Shown here in pieces: positions 1 to 9,822 of a DNA stretch of 64,000 nucleotides. The DNA is from Pyropia yezoensis (Eukaryota > Rhodophyta > Bangiophyceae > Bangiales > Bangiaceae): contig CM020618.1 in assembly GCA_009829735.1 (NCBI GenBank), positions 14,676,568 through 14,740,567 of the forward strand, written 5' to 3'. The position numbers were made by a program, and so were the translations under genes. How positions within the stretch are numbered: the stretch's first letter is position 1; the number at the start of each line of letters is the position of its first letter. Under the pieces are notes generated by a model that saw only the letters and a program-made list of their open reading frames with translations, was not told the DNA's origin and ran no database searches.

Positions 1-1560
1 TCGTTGGAAAACCACTTGCACTTCTCAAGATTGAGAGTCACGCCGGCCTCCCGTAGTCGGGTAAGGACCTTGTCTACATCATGGATGTGTTGTTTGGCGG
101 TTGCCGAGAAGATGATGACGTCGTCTAAGTAGACGAGGCAGACTTGCCACTTGAGTCCGGAGAGTATAATATCCAGGGCACGTTGAAACGTCGCCGGGGC
201 ATTGGTCAAGCCGAATGGCATCGTTGTCCAGTCGAAGATGCCATAGTGCGTTGTGAAGGCCGTTTTTTCTTGGTCCTCCTGCCGCAATGGCACTTGCCAG
301 TACCCAGCGGTACAGTCGAGAGAGGTGAATACTTTGGCGTCTCCGAGGGAGTCGAGACAGTCCTCCATACGCGGGAGGGGGTACGCATCCTTCTTAGTGA
401 TGCTGTTCAACCGTCGATAATCGACACAAAACCGGGCCTTCCCATTTTTCTTCGGTACGATGACGACCGGACTGGCCCAGTCACTGTGACTTGGTTTAAT
501 AACCTTGAGCTTCAACATCTTGTTGATTTGATCGACGATGATCGCCCGTTTGAACGCACCGGTTCGATAGGGCTGCGCCCTTATAGGGGCAACCCCGGGT
601 GGGGTGACGATGGCGTGCTCTGTAGCATGTATGACCCCGAGGGTCCCGTCCCACATCTTGCCATGCTTGGCCAACATCGACATAATTTGCGCGTGCAAAT
701 GTTGGGGAGCCCCGTCGAGGTTGATGTCGTCAAGTGACGGTTTGGGCTGTTCGGTCTCTGGGTTGGTTGACCCCGTATCCTCCGTCGGGGCGGCGAGGAC
801 TTGCCCGAGGTGGGGCTCGGCAAACGCGAGGACGCAGCCCATTCGCAGGATGGCCGTGTCTGGCCCGAAGTTGCATACCTTAACCAGAAATGGTTCGTCA
901 GGTTTGATGGTGGCGAGTCCGCGGGCGACTGCCATGGTCTTGTGTCGGCACAATCGTGCGTTTGGTTGAAGAGTAACCAGTCCCGGCGTGTCACATCTGA
1001 CCATAATCCATTCCTCGGTCTTGCCCTTGAGGCGCGTTTGTTTGCAAGCACGGACCTTGGTCGACCCCCCGGCCCATTGGGGCTCCATGACGTCGTCTTG
1101 ACGGATGCTCAGGATTGGGGAGTGGCCGATCGAATGGTTTTCAGCACCTTGCCAAACGATACGTTTGCGGGCGGGCAGGATTGCCTCGATGTGCTTATCG
1201 ATGAACTCGGTCCCGAGTATGCACTTGACCGACAGGTTGGGCGTAACGTAAAAACGTTCAAAAGCTTGAACCCCTCCGGTGTCGATGAACAAGTGGATGG
1301 CTTGGAGAGCCTTGATTGTTTGCCCGTTGGCATCAACAATGTGCGGTGCACTGGTTAACGTGTCGGCGTAGTCGCGCCAATGTGGCGGTAGAACATCCGG
1401 CCGGATGAGGTTGACGCCAGCTCCGGTATCGAGGATGGGTCTCATACTCCGCGTGTTCGCGAGCTCCGTGCCTATACAGGCGGCGATTTCATAATGTCGA
1501 TGAGCTTTGCTCAGTATCTTGGTGACCTTAGGTCTATCTTGTCGGGCAGGCAAGGGTGCG
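1..1560 (-). CDS. Ty3/gypsy pol (protease + reverse transcriptase), partial
   Basis: Read on the minus strand, an aspartic protease motif LDTGAGVNLI lies near 1405-1440. The reverse transcriptase follows, with its catalytic VYLDDVIIF motif at about 107-135, just before the left window edge. Protease and RT motif are in one frame. The family product is a polyprotein that makes cDNA inside virus-like particles. The right boundary is approximate: the pol frame is traced back to about 1560, close to the end of gag. The plus-strand open frame at 144-737 is the antisense shadow of this gene. Confidence 0.85.
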
Positions 1561-1588
1561 TCGGGGAGACTGCCCGGTGGTCCTCGAC

Positions 1589-3334
1589 TTACTCGTTTTT
1601 CGAGTCGGCCTTGCCGTCGCCGGCGTCGTTGCTTTCGACGTCGTCTTCGTCCGAGTCCGGCAGGACTTCGTTCTCGACGATCGCATTGATCTGATTGCGG
1701 ACCGAGTCGTCAATGAGTGCCATCACTCGTGCCTGACGTCGTTCACGACGGGGCTGAGGGCATCGAGAGGCAAAGTGTCCGCGCTCGTTACAGTTGTAAC
1801 AGATGTCGTTCGCTCGCGGGTTGGGCGTGTCCGTGCGGACAGCCCTAATGGGGTCGAATGGTCGATCGACCGTGCGCGCTGGGGGCTCAGGGGTAGAGTC
1901 GATTTGCCTAACCTTGATCATGGCTGGCCGGCTGGCCTTGATGGACTGCCGCAGGCGCGTGGCGCCTTCCCAAAACCCTTGAGCAGCTGCCTCTGTGTCC
2001 GCCATTGGGCGATCAGGGAACTGACTGTCCAGAACACGGACGTTTGGTTTGATGAGGTCTGAAAGACCGTTGATGAAGACATCCTTCACGTCTTGGGCGG
2101 AGAACAGGCCACAGAGGCGATCGCACGCCGCCTCAACGCGGGAGGCAAACACGCGCGGGACCTCTGTGTCCGCTTGAGTCATCGTAATGATGTCGTGGTA
2201 GGCCGTTGCCAAACCGGCATGAGTTGCGTACTTCTTGAGAAGCCAGTTGACTCCTTCACCATAGGTGGTGAGCTCGTAGTGCTTGCCACTGACAACCGTG
2301 TTGGCCGCGCTGGCGAATGCGCACTTGGCGGCTCCCGCCAGCCGGAAGGCGATCAAGGGGAACGCCCGGCCGTAGGTCAGCCCTGCCGCGTCGCAAGCTC
2401 TGCGAAAGGTGGTGAGGAAGGTGAAAACACCGAGGGGGTCGCCACCGTTAAAGGTCTCTTGACCCTGGAACGCCCCGTCTAGGCGCTTGTTCATCTTGCT
2501 AGCATCTTTCACCATCGATGGTGTATACTTGGTGCTCCGTCGGAGAAGGAAGTAGGTCCTGTAGTCCAAGAGTGACTTAAAGCGACTGTTGCCGGGTCGA
2601 ATGACCAACTTACGGTCACCCAACTCCGTGAGTTCAGCTGCCGGCGCCGGTCGGAGCCGGAAACGACGCGCACGTCGACGGTGCGCGTCCGAACTTTCCG
2701 TAACGGAATCACTGCTCGATGAGGTCGGGCTTGACGGTGGGGAAGGGTCCCAACGACCGTCATAGGTTTCGTCCGAAGACGAGGAAGACGAGGACGACGA
2801 GTTGTCGGATGACATCCCATCATCAGCGGATGATGCGCCTCCCTCCCGGGCGTTCGAACGCTTAGTCGAGACCCTGACCTTTAGGTCTTCGACTTGGCGC
2901 TCCAACGCGCGGATCCGACGGTTCTTCATCTGAAGATTGCCAATAGGCAGGCTGGCGTGGGACGCCCCTTGAGCAGGTCCCCGGGTCATCTTGCCCACCG
3001 GCTGTCGGTTCGACGTCGTCCGTTGACGAAACGCCTCATTTGAGGGTGGCTTTCTCAGCTCCTCAAGAGTGGTCACCAGTTTGGTGTTAGACTTCTCCAA
3101 CTCCTTGTTGGCGGCCTCTTGGGCCTCAAGACGGTCACGAAGTGCCTCCACCACCGCCTTCAAGCTCTCCAACTTGGAGTTAGGAATATCCTCCGCGTCG
3201 GGGTTGGGGGGAGTAACCTCGGGTGCCGGACGGCGGCTTGTTCCGCTCCCTCCGCCTGGTGGCGTGTAACCCGTAGGCAGGGCAATCCCCTTACCCTTCG
3301 AGCGCCGAGCGCCATCAGGGGCTCCCGAAGCCAT
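1589..3334 (-). CDS. Ty3/gypsy gag with CCHC zinc knuckle
   Basis: About 580 residues from the first ATG (at 3334); the frame is open further upstream but without another ATG. The N-terminal part has a heptad-like helical stretch rich in Leu, Glu and Lys (about 3090-3200), then Ser/Asp-rich and Arg-rich linkers, then a capsid-like region. A CX2CX4HX4C knuckle (CYNCNERGHFASRC) lies near 1770-1810, and the tail is acidic. Family knowledge: Gag builds the particle and the knuckle binds element RNA. It lies between the 5' LTR and pol as expected. Confidence 0.85.
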   Translation of the reverse strand: MASGAPDGARRSKGKGIALPTGYTPPGGGSGTSRRPAPEVTPPNPDAEDIPNSKLESLKAVVEALRDRLEAQEAANKELEKSNTKLVTTLEELRKPPSNEAFRQRTTSNRQPVGKMTRGPAQGASHASLPIGNLQMKNRRIRALERQVEDLKVRVSTKRSNAREGGASSADDGMSSDNSSSSSSSSSDETYDGRWDPSPPSSPTSSSSDSVTESSDAHRRRARRFRLRPAPAAELTELGDRKLVIRPGNSRFKSLLDYRTYFLLRRSTKYTPSMVKDASKMNKRLDGAFQGQETFNGGDPLGVFTFLTTFRRACDAAGLTYGRAFPLIAFRLAGAAKCAFASAANTVVSGKHYELTTYGEGVNWLLKKYATHAGLATAYHDIITMTQADTEVPRVFASRVEAACDRLCGLFSAQDVKDVFINGLSDLIKPNVRVLDSQFPDRPMADTEAAAQGFWEGATRLRQSIKASRPAMIKVRQIDSTPEPPARTVDRPFDPIRAVRTDTPNPRANDICYNCNERGHFASRCPQPRRERRQARVMALIDDSVRNQINAIVENEVLPDSDEDDVESNDAGDGKADSKNE

Positions 3335-3538
3335 ATCGCATCCCGGCGTACTTGCGTCGGCGCGCCCTGCGTCGCCAACCAAAAGGTCCTCGTGGCACGA
3401 CGCCCGGCGTCGTCCAGCCTTCACTGATCGGTGATGTCGCCCTGCAACACCCGATCAAGAGATCGTCAACACAACTGCCACAAGGCACCAAGGAACACGT
3501 ACGAGTGTACGGCAGCGCCGCACACGAGCAGTATCCCT

Positions 3539-3551
3539 TGCTGCTCCACCA
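3539..3551 (-). other. Primer-binding site of G2
   Basis: On the minus strand this reads TGGTGGAGCAGCA. It begins with the TGG that pairs with a tRNA CCA end and sits one base inside the putative LTR end at 3553. The identical 13-mer follows the 5' LTR of the G1 copy at 59292-59304. The tRNA species was not identified. Confidence 0.65.
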
Positions 3552-3552
3552 A

Positions 3553-3866
3553 TGTGGAATATGTGTTACCCAATATAAAGGATATGGGACCGACCGGCGC
3601 CCGGAAGGCAAAGAGGAAGCTATTACCGTAGAGGCAAAGAAGACAGACCTTTAGCACCTGGACGTTCGATGGGGAGCAAGCCGGCCGAAGGCAGCGGCGA
3701 GTCCCCACGTCGCAGATAAGGACGAAAACAATATGCCGGTCGAGCGACCGAGCGGAGGCCGGACGGCCGATCGCTACGAGCATAGCAATCAATATAAAAG
3801 ATCCCTCCAAGGCAAGGACAGATAAACAATACAAAACAAAAGTAGTCCCCCAAAGGGCGAGCCACA
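3553..3866 (-). repeat. Putative 5' LTR of G2
   Basis: The lower boundary is set by the primer-binding site. The ends read TGTGG and CCACA, a five-base inverted terminal repeat like that of the G1 LTRs. The upper boundary is chosen only from that match, because the partner LTR is outside the window. Confidence 0.5.
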
Positions 3867-4016
3867 AGCGGACCCATGCCAACAAGGCTGGGGCCACCAG
3901 TCAGGGGGGCTACAAGCAAGTAAATACCGGAATTCGGTACAAAGGGCGGATATGCTACATCCTCCACCGACACCCCTGGCGGACGCTCCAAATGGGGCAC
4001 GCGGCTGACGGAGGAG

Positions 4017-5678
4017 ATGCGAGAGAGGCTCGAGGTGGCGCGTGAGGAGCAGGGCTTGGCCAGCGTCGCAAAGCTGATGGCCGCCACTGGGGCCTCCCGC
4101 TCCAACGTGCGGACGTGGCTGCGCAGCCTGGAGGCACCCGTCAAGCTGGGCCGCCCTCCTTTTTTCTCCGCCGAGGAGGAGCAAGTCATCGCCATGTATA
4201 TGGCAGCATGGACCAAGGGGGGTGACATGCTGACCTGTGAGTTGGCCGGCACCCTGTTGCGTCAGTATATTGCTGATGTGGGGAGAAGGGAGGAGGCGGA
4301 CCGTATGTTTGGACCTGATGGCATCCCTGGACGTTCATTTTTTGACTTATTCTTGGCCCGCCACCCGGATCTCCGTCGTGCGAGGCCCACTGCTATTGAG
4401 AGCGTGCGAGCCGGTGCCTCAACTCCCGAGGCCGTTGCTAAGTTTTTCGCCGCCTTTCGCTTTCTTTGCCGTGACCTGGGCATTACCCGGGCTGCACAGG
4501 TGTGGAACACGGATGAGTCCATGATAAATGCAGAAGCTCTGATGGAGACCGCCCCCATGACCGTGCTGTCGCCCAAGGACACCCCCACGCCCGAGGTTGT
4601 CTTCCCGAGCGTGCAGAGTGGCGCCGAGGCGGCTAGCCTCGTCGCCACGGTGTGCGCCGACGGCACTCGGCTGCCCCTGTTTGTGGTCGTCACGGGGAGC
4701 GGCGGTCGCCTCCCTTTCGCCGTGGAGGACGACGGGAGCGGCGGGCAGCGCCGGGTCCCGTTGGCCGCCTACCTGGACGATGGGGCCGAGGTGCATCGCC
4801 GGGAGAAGCCCGGGTTTGACGGGGCGCTCTGGCAGGTGTACGCCGCGTTTGTGGCACGCGCCATGAAGGACAAGTGCCCCTCAGAGTGGAAAGTTCTCCT
4901 TATGGACGGGTGCAAAGTACACTCCTCGGTTGTTGGCCTCACGCTCCTGAAATCCGCCAAGGTGGTGGTGCTCATGTTCCCTTCTCACCTTTCCCACATT
5001 CTCCAGGCTCTGGACAGCGACCCATTTTTGAAGACTAAGGCCCACGCACGGGTGGAGCCCCGGTCGATGCTGTCCACCATCCCGCGGAACACCAGTTTTA
5101 ACTTGTCGCATTTGATGCGGGTGATCAAGGCTGGCGCGTTCCGGAGCTTGTCATCCGTCAACATCATCAACGGCTTCAAGAAGACGGGCACGTGGTCCAT
5201 CTGCCCCGCTGAGATTGACGTTAGACGGCTCGTGTTGGGCAAGGGGGCACGCAACTCTGCGCGCAAGGTGGACCTGGAGCTGTTGGCAACGCGCCTCGGT
5301 CCAGAGGCGTGGAGGGACATGCGCCAGCCAATTATCGCCTTTGGCTCTGTCAGCACGCGTGGGCTTGCGCTGGAGGCGACCGCGCCGGCGGTGCTGGTGG
5401 CCTTGGCATCGCAGGATGCCGAGGCAGCCCGGAAGCAGGCAGCCAAGAGCGCGCTGCAGGCCGGGCGGGAGGCCAATGCCGCAGCTGCTGTCGCGCTGGA
5501 AGCCCGTTTGGAAGCTGAGGCGGCGGCGCGGCGCGCCAGCCCCGAGTTTGTCGCCCGCAAGCGTAGCCTGAGAGCGGGCGCTGCTCGTGCTAGGGCAGCC
5601 GCGGGGGATGTGGCGCCGTACATATGTGCAGGCGGGGCCGTGGTGGAGTTGGAGAGGCGCCCCAAGCGCAAGCGGTAG
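4017..5678 (+). CDS. pogo-type DDE transposase
   Basis: A 553-residue uninterrupted frame from an ATG. Residues about 15-60 look like a helix-turn-helix (VAKLMAATGASRSNVRTWL), followed by a second DNA-binding-like region and a DDE_1-type catalytic domain. The first acidic residue is D166 in WNTDES, the second D297 in LLMDGCKVHS, the third D333 in FPSHLSHILQALDSD. The spacing is DD35D and the contexts match the pogo/Tigger signatures (NxDE, DGxxxHS, SHxLQxLD). The C-terminal 130 residues are Ala/Arg-rich and probably coiled. Family role: cut-and-paste transposition at TA sites. I found no convincing terminal inverted repeats around it, so it may be an intact element with unrecognised ends or a gene kept after losing them. 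Plus-strand TATAAAAG at about 3794 could be its promoter. Confidence 0.85.
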   Translation: MRERLEVAREEQGLASVAKLMAATGASRSNVRTWLRSLEAPVKLGRPPFFSAEEEQVIAMYMAAWTKGGDMLTCELAGTLLRQYIADVGRREEADRMFGPDGIPGRSFFDLFLARHPDLRRARPTAIESVRAGASTPEAVAKFFAAFRFLCRDLGITRAAQVWNTDESMINAEALMETAPMTVLSPKDTPTPEVVFPSVQSGAEAASLVATVCADGTRLPLFVVVTGSGGRLPFAVEDDGSGGQRRVPLAAYLDDGAEVHRREKPGFDGALWQVYAAFVARAMKDKCPSEWKVLLMDGCKVHSSVVGLTLLKSAKVVVLMFPSHLSHILQALDSDPFLKTKAHARVEPRSMLSTIPRNTSFNLSHLMRVIKAGAFRSLSSVNIINGFKKTGTWSICPAEIDVRRLVLGKGARNSARKVDLELLATRLGPEAWRDMRQPIIAFGSVSTRGLALEATAPAVLVALASQDAEAARKQAAKSALQAGREANAAAAVALEARLEAEAAARRASPEFVARKRSLRAGAARARAAAGDVAPYICAGGAVVELERRPKRKR

Positions 5679-6457
5679 CGGGGAGGGGGGGGGGGTGGGT
5701 GGGAGAGGCGGGAGGCGCGCGGCCGCGCGCCTTCCGCTCCCCCCCCCGCGCGGGGGGACGGGCGGAGGAAGTGCGGGGGCGCGCAGGGGGGGGGGGGATG
5801 GAGAGAGGGAGGGGGCGCGCGTGGGGCGGGGGGGGGAGAGAGGGAGGGAGGGCGTGCGCGGGGGGGAAGGCAGGGGGAGGGGGAGGGCGCTCGAACGGCC
5901 ATGGTCGGGGGCAGTGCATGTCTGTGCTGGTGTATGGTCGGGCTGGCCAGGGACTTGGGCGGGGGAGGGGGGGGAGGGGCAGGTGGTCTTTGCTGCTTCA
6001 TTGGGAAACACATTCGTATGCGTTGCAAAGATGGGACACGGCTGAGGGTCACGATGGGATATGCTTTCTGAGCAAGCAAACGGCCTGTCCCGTGACCGAG
6101 AACGGGTCCTATCGGATGGTCGACATTATCATGTCAGGAAACTCTGTTTTTATTCTTCTTTATTCCGTCTACGGCTGGGGCCGTACGCATGGAGAGAGAA
6201 ACTTGGTGGAAAAAACGCCCGTGCGACAGGCTTTCTTCTTGTACGTCGAGCGCGGAGAGGGCGAGTCTGTAGCGCGGACCCGCCCCGAAAATGGTCGACA
6301 TTTGGCCCAGACTAGCTATCGGCCTGGCGCCGCCACGACACAGCCACAGGACGAGCCGCGACCCAGGCACTGGCGCGGCAGGCAAGCTGCTGGACACACC
6401 GAGCGGGGAAACTGCAGGACCCCCACGACCCTGCTGTGGCACCATGCCGCCTCGGTA
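5679..6457. other. Non-coding: G-rich tract, then unique DNA
   Basis: From 5679 to about 5990 the plus strand is extremely G-rich (runs of G with GGGAGG units). The Pro-rich open frames on the opposite strand are a composition effect. From 6000 to 6457 the composition is ordinary and no gene was recognised. Confidence 0.5.
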
Positions 6458-6655
6458 CAGTCTTTCTCCGTTGCTGTGACATCCTTTCTTGGGCACGGTG
6501 TCTAGTAACCAATGCAGGTCGACCGACCTCTACGGTGCGATCAACGCATGAGTCAGCATTCGATCGTTGTCACCGACCAATCAGAGGGCGGAATCAAGTT
6601 ACAGTCCTTGGGCTTACGGTCGCCACAAAGGGTGCCTAACAATGGAGAAAGACTG
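6458..6655. mobile_element. 198-bp pogo-like MITE, copy 1
   Basis: The ends read CAGTCTTTCTCC and GGAGAAAGACTG, perfect 12-base inverted repeats, flanked on both sides by TA. The same 198-bp unit occurs at 54297-54494 and 57886-58083 with only a few differences. The size, TA target and CAGT start fit a non-autonomous Tc1/mariner-pogo element. It encodes nothing. Confidence 0.88.
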
Positions 6656-6659
6656 TATA

Positions 6660-6774
6660 GTGCGTCCCGTAAAAAGTGGACGTGCACGTGTCGTGATCAT
6701 GTCAAATACCGGCCACTGGACCAATCAAACCCACACTGCACGACCCGTGCACGTCCACTATTTACGGGACGCAC
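6660..6774. mobile_element. 115-bp foldback MITE, copy 1
   Basis: Long inverted repeats: it starts GTGCGTCCCGTAAAAAGTGG and ends with the complementary sequence, with one mismatch in about 29 bases. It lies four bases from the end of the neighbouring 198-bp MITE. A second, older copy in the opposite orientation is at 46636-46750. The target duplication is unclear. Confidence 0.75.
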
Positions 6775-7149
6775 AGTACATGCCAGGCCAGCGAGCCAGC
6801 ACCGAGGGGTCCATGAAAAAAGCTTTCAGGAAGAAATTGTGAACACATTTGTCGTAGATACTCATGGGATGGTGGAGTAAGTATCAGATACTCACTCATC
6901 GAGCCGAGTGAGTATCCAGTCAGAACTCTTGCTTGGAAACGGGTAGCCAGATACTCCTGGCAATATACTCGGGTACTACCCATGGCCCAAATACCCTCGA
7001 AGAACCCTGGTCTCCATCGCCGGCCTCGGTCCTGTCGCCACCACTCTCCGGAGGCCCCCGCCCCCCCCCCACCCACCCTACCCGCCCTGTCGCCCTCCCC
7101 CCTCCCCATCCTCTTTTCCCAACCCCCCCCCCCCCACCCACCCTCCTCA
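6775..7149. other. Upstream region of the phosphatase gene
   Basis: Contains a hairpin with 11-base arms (GATACTCACTC, 6887-6897 and 6906-6916) amid several other GATACTC/GAGTATC units, then a C-rich stretch from 7040 that probably is the 5' leader of the next gene. An in-frame ATG at 6982 could extend that gene. Confidence 0.4.
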
Positions 7150-8309
7150 ATGGCACCAAGCTCCGACCCAGTGGCGGCGCGCGGTGCCCCTCCCGGGCGC
7201 CCCGCGTTTGCGTGGGCAGCCGCCCCCCTCGGCTGGGCGACGCCCGCCGCGACGCCGGCGGGCCATCGCCGCGCGCGCGGCGGTCGCGCCTTCCCATCGT
7301 GTTGTCAGGAGCCGCGGCCGCCTGCGTCCTCTGCCTCCCCGTTGCCCCCGGCGGCGGCGGCGACGGCGGCGGCGGCTGCTCCCGCCCCGTCCGTCGCGAC
7401 GCCGCCCATCTGTGTTGCGGGTGCGCGGACCGCCGGCCGCGTCGTGCTCTTGCGTCACGGGCAGACGGACTGGAACGCGGCGGGGCGCATCCAAGGGCAG
7501 CTGGACGAGTCCCGCCTGACGGGTGCGTGCGCCACGCGAGGCTGTTTGGCCGGCCTGCCGGCCGGCCACCTCTGATGGATGGAGGGGTGGGGGCGAGCAG
7601 TGCGGGGGGGGGGTGGGCAGGGAGGGGGGAGGGCGGAGCGTGCATGTTGCGAGCTCCGCAGCGCTGGGCGCAGTGAGGGGCGCTGCGGGAGGGTGACTGG
7701 GGGGGGGGGCGGTGGAGCGGGAGGGCGGGCAGCGGGCCCCCCGGCGACGGGGTGCGTGCCTTACGGGGACTCCTGGGGGCGTTCACTGACGCCCTAGCCC
7801 GGCGCCCTGGCCGCGCCTGCCGCCCTTGTCTCCCCGAGGACTGCGCCCCCCCCCCCTGCTCCTCTCCCTTTTCCCTTCCCTTGGAATGTCGTAGACCTTG
7901 GCGTCGCGCAGGCCGAGGCCGCCCGCGACGCGCTCGCCCACACTCCCCTCTCCGCCTTGTACACCTCCCCCCTGACGCGCGCACGCGCCACGGCGGCGGT
8001 GGCGTTTTCGGCGGTCCCCCCCCCCGCCCCCCCCTCGCCGCCGACGGTCCTCCCCGACCTGGCCGAGGCGGCCTTTCCGTGGCAGGGCGGCTACAGCGTC
8101 GCTCTGCGGCACGACCAGGGCGCCGACGGCGACGCGTACCGCCGCTTCCGCGCCGACCCAGAGGCGTACGTCCACACAGACGGCGTGCGCGCGCCGCTGC
8201 GGGACGTGCGCGCGCGGGCGGAGGCGGCGGTGGGGGTGCTCGCCGCGGCGGCCGTGGCAGGCGGGCGACACGACGGCGTGGCGGTGGCGGCGGCGGCTGG
8301 TGAGGACGG

Positions 8310-8387
<78 letters not shown>

Positions 8388-9399
8388 GGGGGCCGCCGCC
8401 CTGCCGGTGGTGGCGGCGGTCGGCCACAACCAGCTCAACCGGGCGGCGCTGTCGGCGGTCCTTGGCGGCGGCACGCTCGCCGCCTACACGCAGGCAAACG
8501 CTTCGTTTAACGTTTTTGTCGTTGATGCGGGCACGGGCACGGTGCGCCTGCGGGCGGCCAACAGTACGCGCCCGCTAGGCGCGGCGCTGTCAAAGATGCG
8601 GCGGCGGCCGGGGGTGGTGCGGCTGGCGGTGGTGGTGGCCGCCGCCACCGCGCCGACCGACGGGGGCTGCGATCAGGCCGCGGACACTGCCCCCGGGCCG
8701 CCGCCGCCGCGGTCGCCGTTGCCGTCGCCGTCGCTGTCGCCGCCGCCACCCTCGCCTGCTTTTGCCGCCGCCCGTCACCTGCTGGGGGCCTCCCCCGTGA
8801 CCCGGGTGGTGGCCCCGACGGCGGCCGTCGCGGCGGCGGCGGCGGCGGGCCTGGCGCCCCCCGTCGGGACTACCCCGCGGGTGGCCATCGCGGCGGATGC
8901 ACGGCTGGGCGCGCTCTGCGGGTCCGCCACGTCGCGGCCGACAGAGGCGGTCCCGGTGGCGGCGGCGGTGGTGGCCGACGTGGTGGCCGCCTCCACTGCC
9001 ACCGCCGCCGCCGCTGCCGCCGTCGCAGACGGCCATGCCCCTACCGCCGGGGGCGCTGGTGTTGACGGCCGCAGCGGTTGTGGTGGTGACGGCGTCGGCG
9101 ACGGCCGCGGCAGCGGCGGCGAGCCGCCGCCCGTGGTGCTGGTGGTGGCTCCCACCACTGTCGCGGCTGCTGCGGTCGTCGTGGCCGCCGCCGGCCTGCC
9201 GGTCGAGTCCGTGACGCGCCTTGCCCTCGACGACAGCGGCGTGTCGGTGGTGGACTGTGGGGGTGGTGCCGCGGCGGCGACGCCGGTTGTGCAGTGTGTG
9301 AATGTGGGGGTGGGGGTGGGGGACACCACCCTACGGAGGGAGGCAGGCGACCCGGGACCCGTTGCTCCCTACGTGGCCGCTCTGCCAGGAGAAGGGTGA
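7150..9399 (+). CDS. Histidine-phosphatase (PGAM-like) protein, plastid CA1P-phosphatase type
   Basis: Two exons, 7150-7522 and 7895-9399, give about 625 residues. Exon 1 encodes an Ala/Pro/Arg-rich leader that could be a plastid targeting sequence, then the catalytic RHG motif (LLRHGQTDWN, residue about 100). Splicing joins LT to DLGVAQAEAARDALA, restoring the family sequence exactly. Exon 2 carries YTSPLTRARATA and, after a polyglycine insertion, VGHNQLNRAALSAVLG. The HN in place of the usual HG is typical of the plant 2-carboxy-D-arabinitol-1-phosphatase-like family. A second degenerate domain ends LDDSGVSVVDC...VVQCVNVG, matching that family's C-terminal half. Likely role: dephosphorylating a sugar phosphate, perhaps a Rubisco inhibitor, in the plastid; substrate and location are inferred. 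An in-frame ATG at 6982 is an alternative start. Confidence 0.82.
7523..7894 (+). other. Spliceosomal intron of the phosphatase gene
   Basis: 372 bp beginning GTGCGT and ending with a pyrimidine-rich stretch and GTAG. Removal restores both the reading frame and the conserved family sequence across the junction, so this intron is well supported. It is G-rich in its middle. Confidence 0.85.
8308..8390. repeat. (GGC)n microsatellite encoding polyglycine
   Basis: A nearly pure run of GGC triplets inside exon 2, giving about 30 consecutive glycines. It sits between the helical part of the phosphatase domain and the VGHN catalytic loop, so it should form a surface loop. Length polymorphism is likely. 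Confidence 0.9.
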
Positions 9400-9822
9400 G
9401 GGATGAACGGGCTCGGTGGATGAGGATGGGAGCGCCTCTGTGGCAGTGGCTGTCCAGCCTGGAGGACGTCAAGGTGGATTCCGTACGTGGAGCTCCAGTC
9501 ACAGGCAGTGGGCGAGAACGGCGAGGTGGGTGATACGGGGGTGACCCCTGCGGCCGGAGTTGAAGGCAAGGGGAGGTACGCAGTTGCCTTCGCGAGCTCC
9601 TATATAAGAGTGCGTAGGCTCCCCTGTCAGTGCTGTAGCATGTGCCCTGGGGCTCTCTTTTAGGCTCTTTCTGCGACGCTCGGACACCAGCTGAGAGTCA
9701 AGAAGCAAGCGTAGCATGTCAATCCGCAAATTAACTACATATTAAGAAGCTATATCCATCTCATTAGCTAAGCTCCTTATGAAGCGGCCACGCTTGTTGT
9801 CGTGCTAAGGGCGTACCCACCA
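9400..9822. other. Intergenic, possible solo LTR or promoter region
   Basis: No gene recognised. A TATATAAG box at 9601-9608 lies in a region that starts TGATACGGGGG near 9531. An AT-rich stretch lies at 9720-9780. This could be a solitary LTR of another retroelement or an ordinary promoter; no second copy is in the window to decide. Confidence 0.3.
9601..9608 (+). promoter_or_regulatory. TATA box
   Basis: TATATAAG in an otherwise GC-rich background. No recognised gene starts within the next 600 bases, so its target is unknown. Confidence 0.35.

Larger units (their letters stand above)
1..3866 (-). mobile_element. Ty3/gypsy LTR retrotransposon, family G2, 5' part
   Basis: On the minus strand the order is putative 5' LTR, primer-binding site, gag with a zinc knuckle, then protease and reverse transcriptase, which run out of the left window edge. 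Protease-before-RT and the YLDD-type RT motif identify Ty3/gypsy. Integrase and 3' LTR are outside the window, so age cannot be read from LTR divergence. The gag frame is open and the visible pol frame is the same at its two ends, so no break was evident in the part present. Family G2 differs clearly from family G1 further right but uses the same primer-binding sequence. Confidence 0.9.

Noticed and set aside
144-737. 197-codon plus-strand frame
   Set aside because: It is the antisense of the G2 reverse transcriptase; the minus strand carries the protease and YLDD motifs.
4985-6079. 364-codon and related Pro-rich minus-strand frames
   Set aside because: Shadow of the pogo-type transposase and of the G-rich DNA after it.
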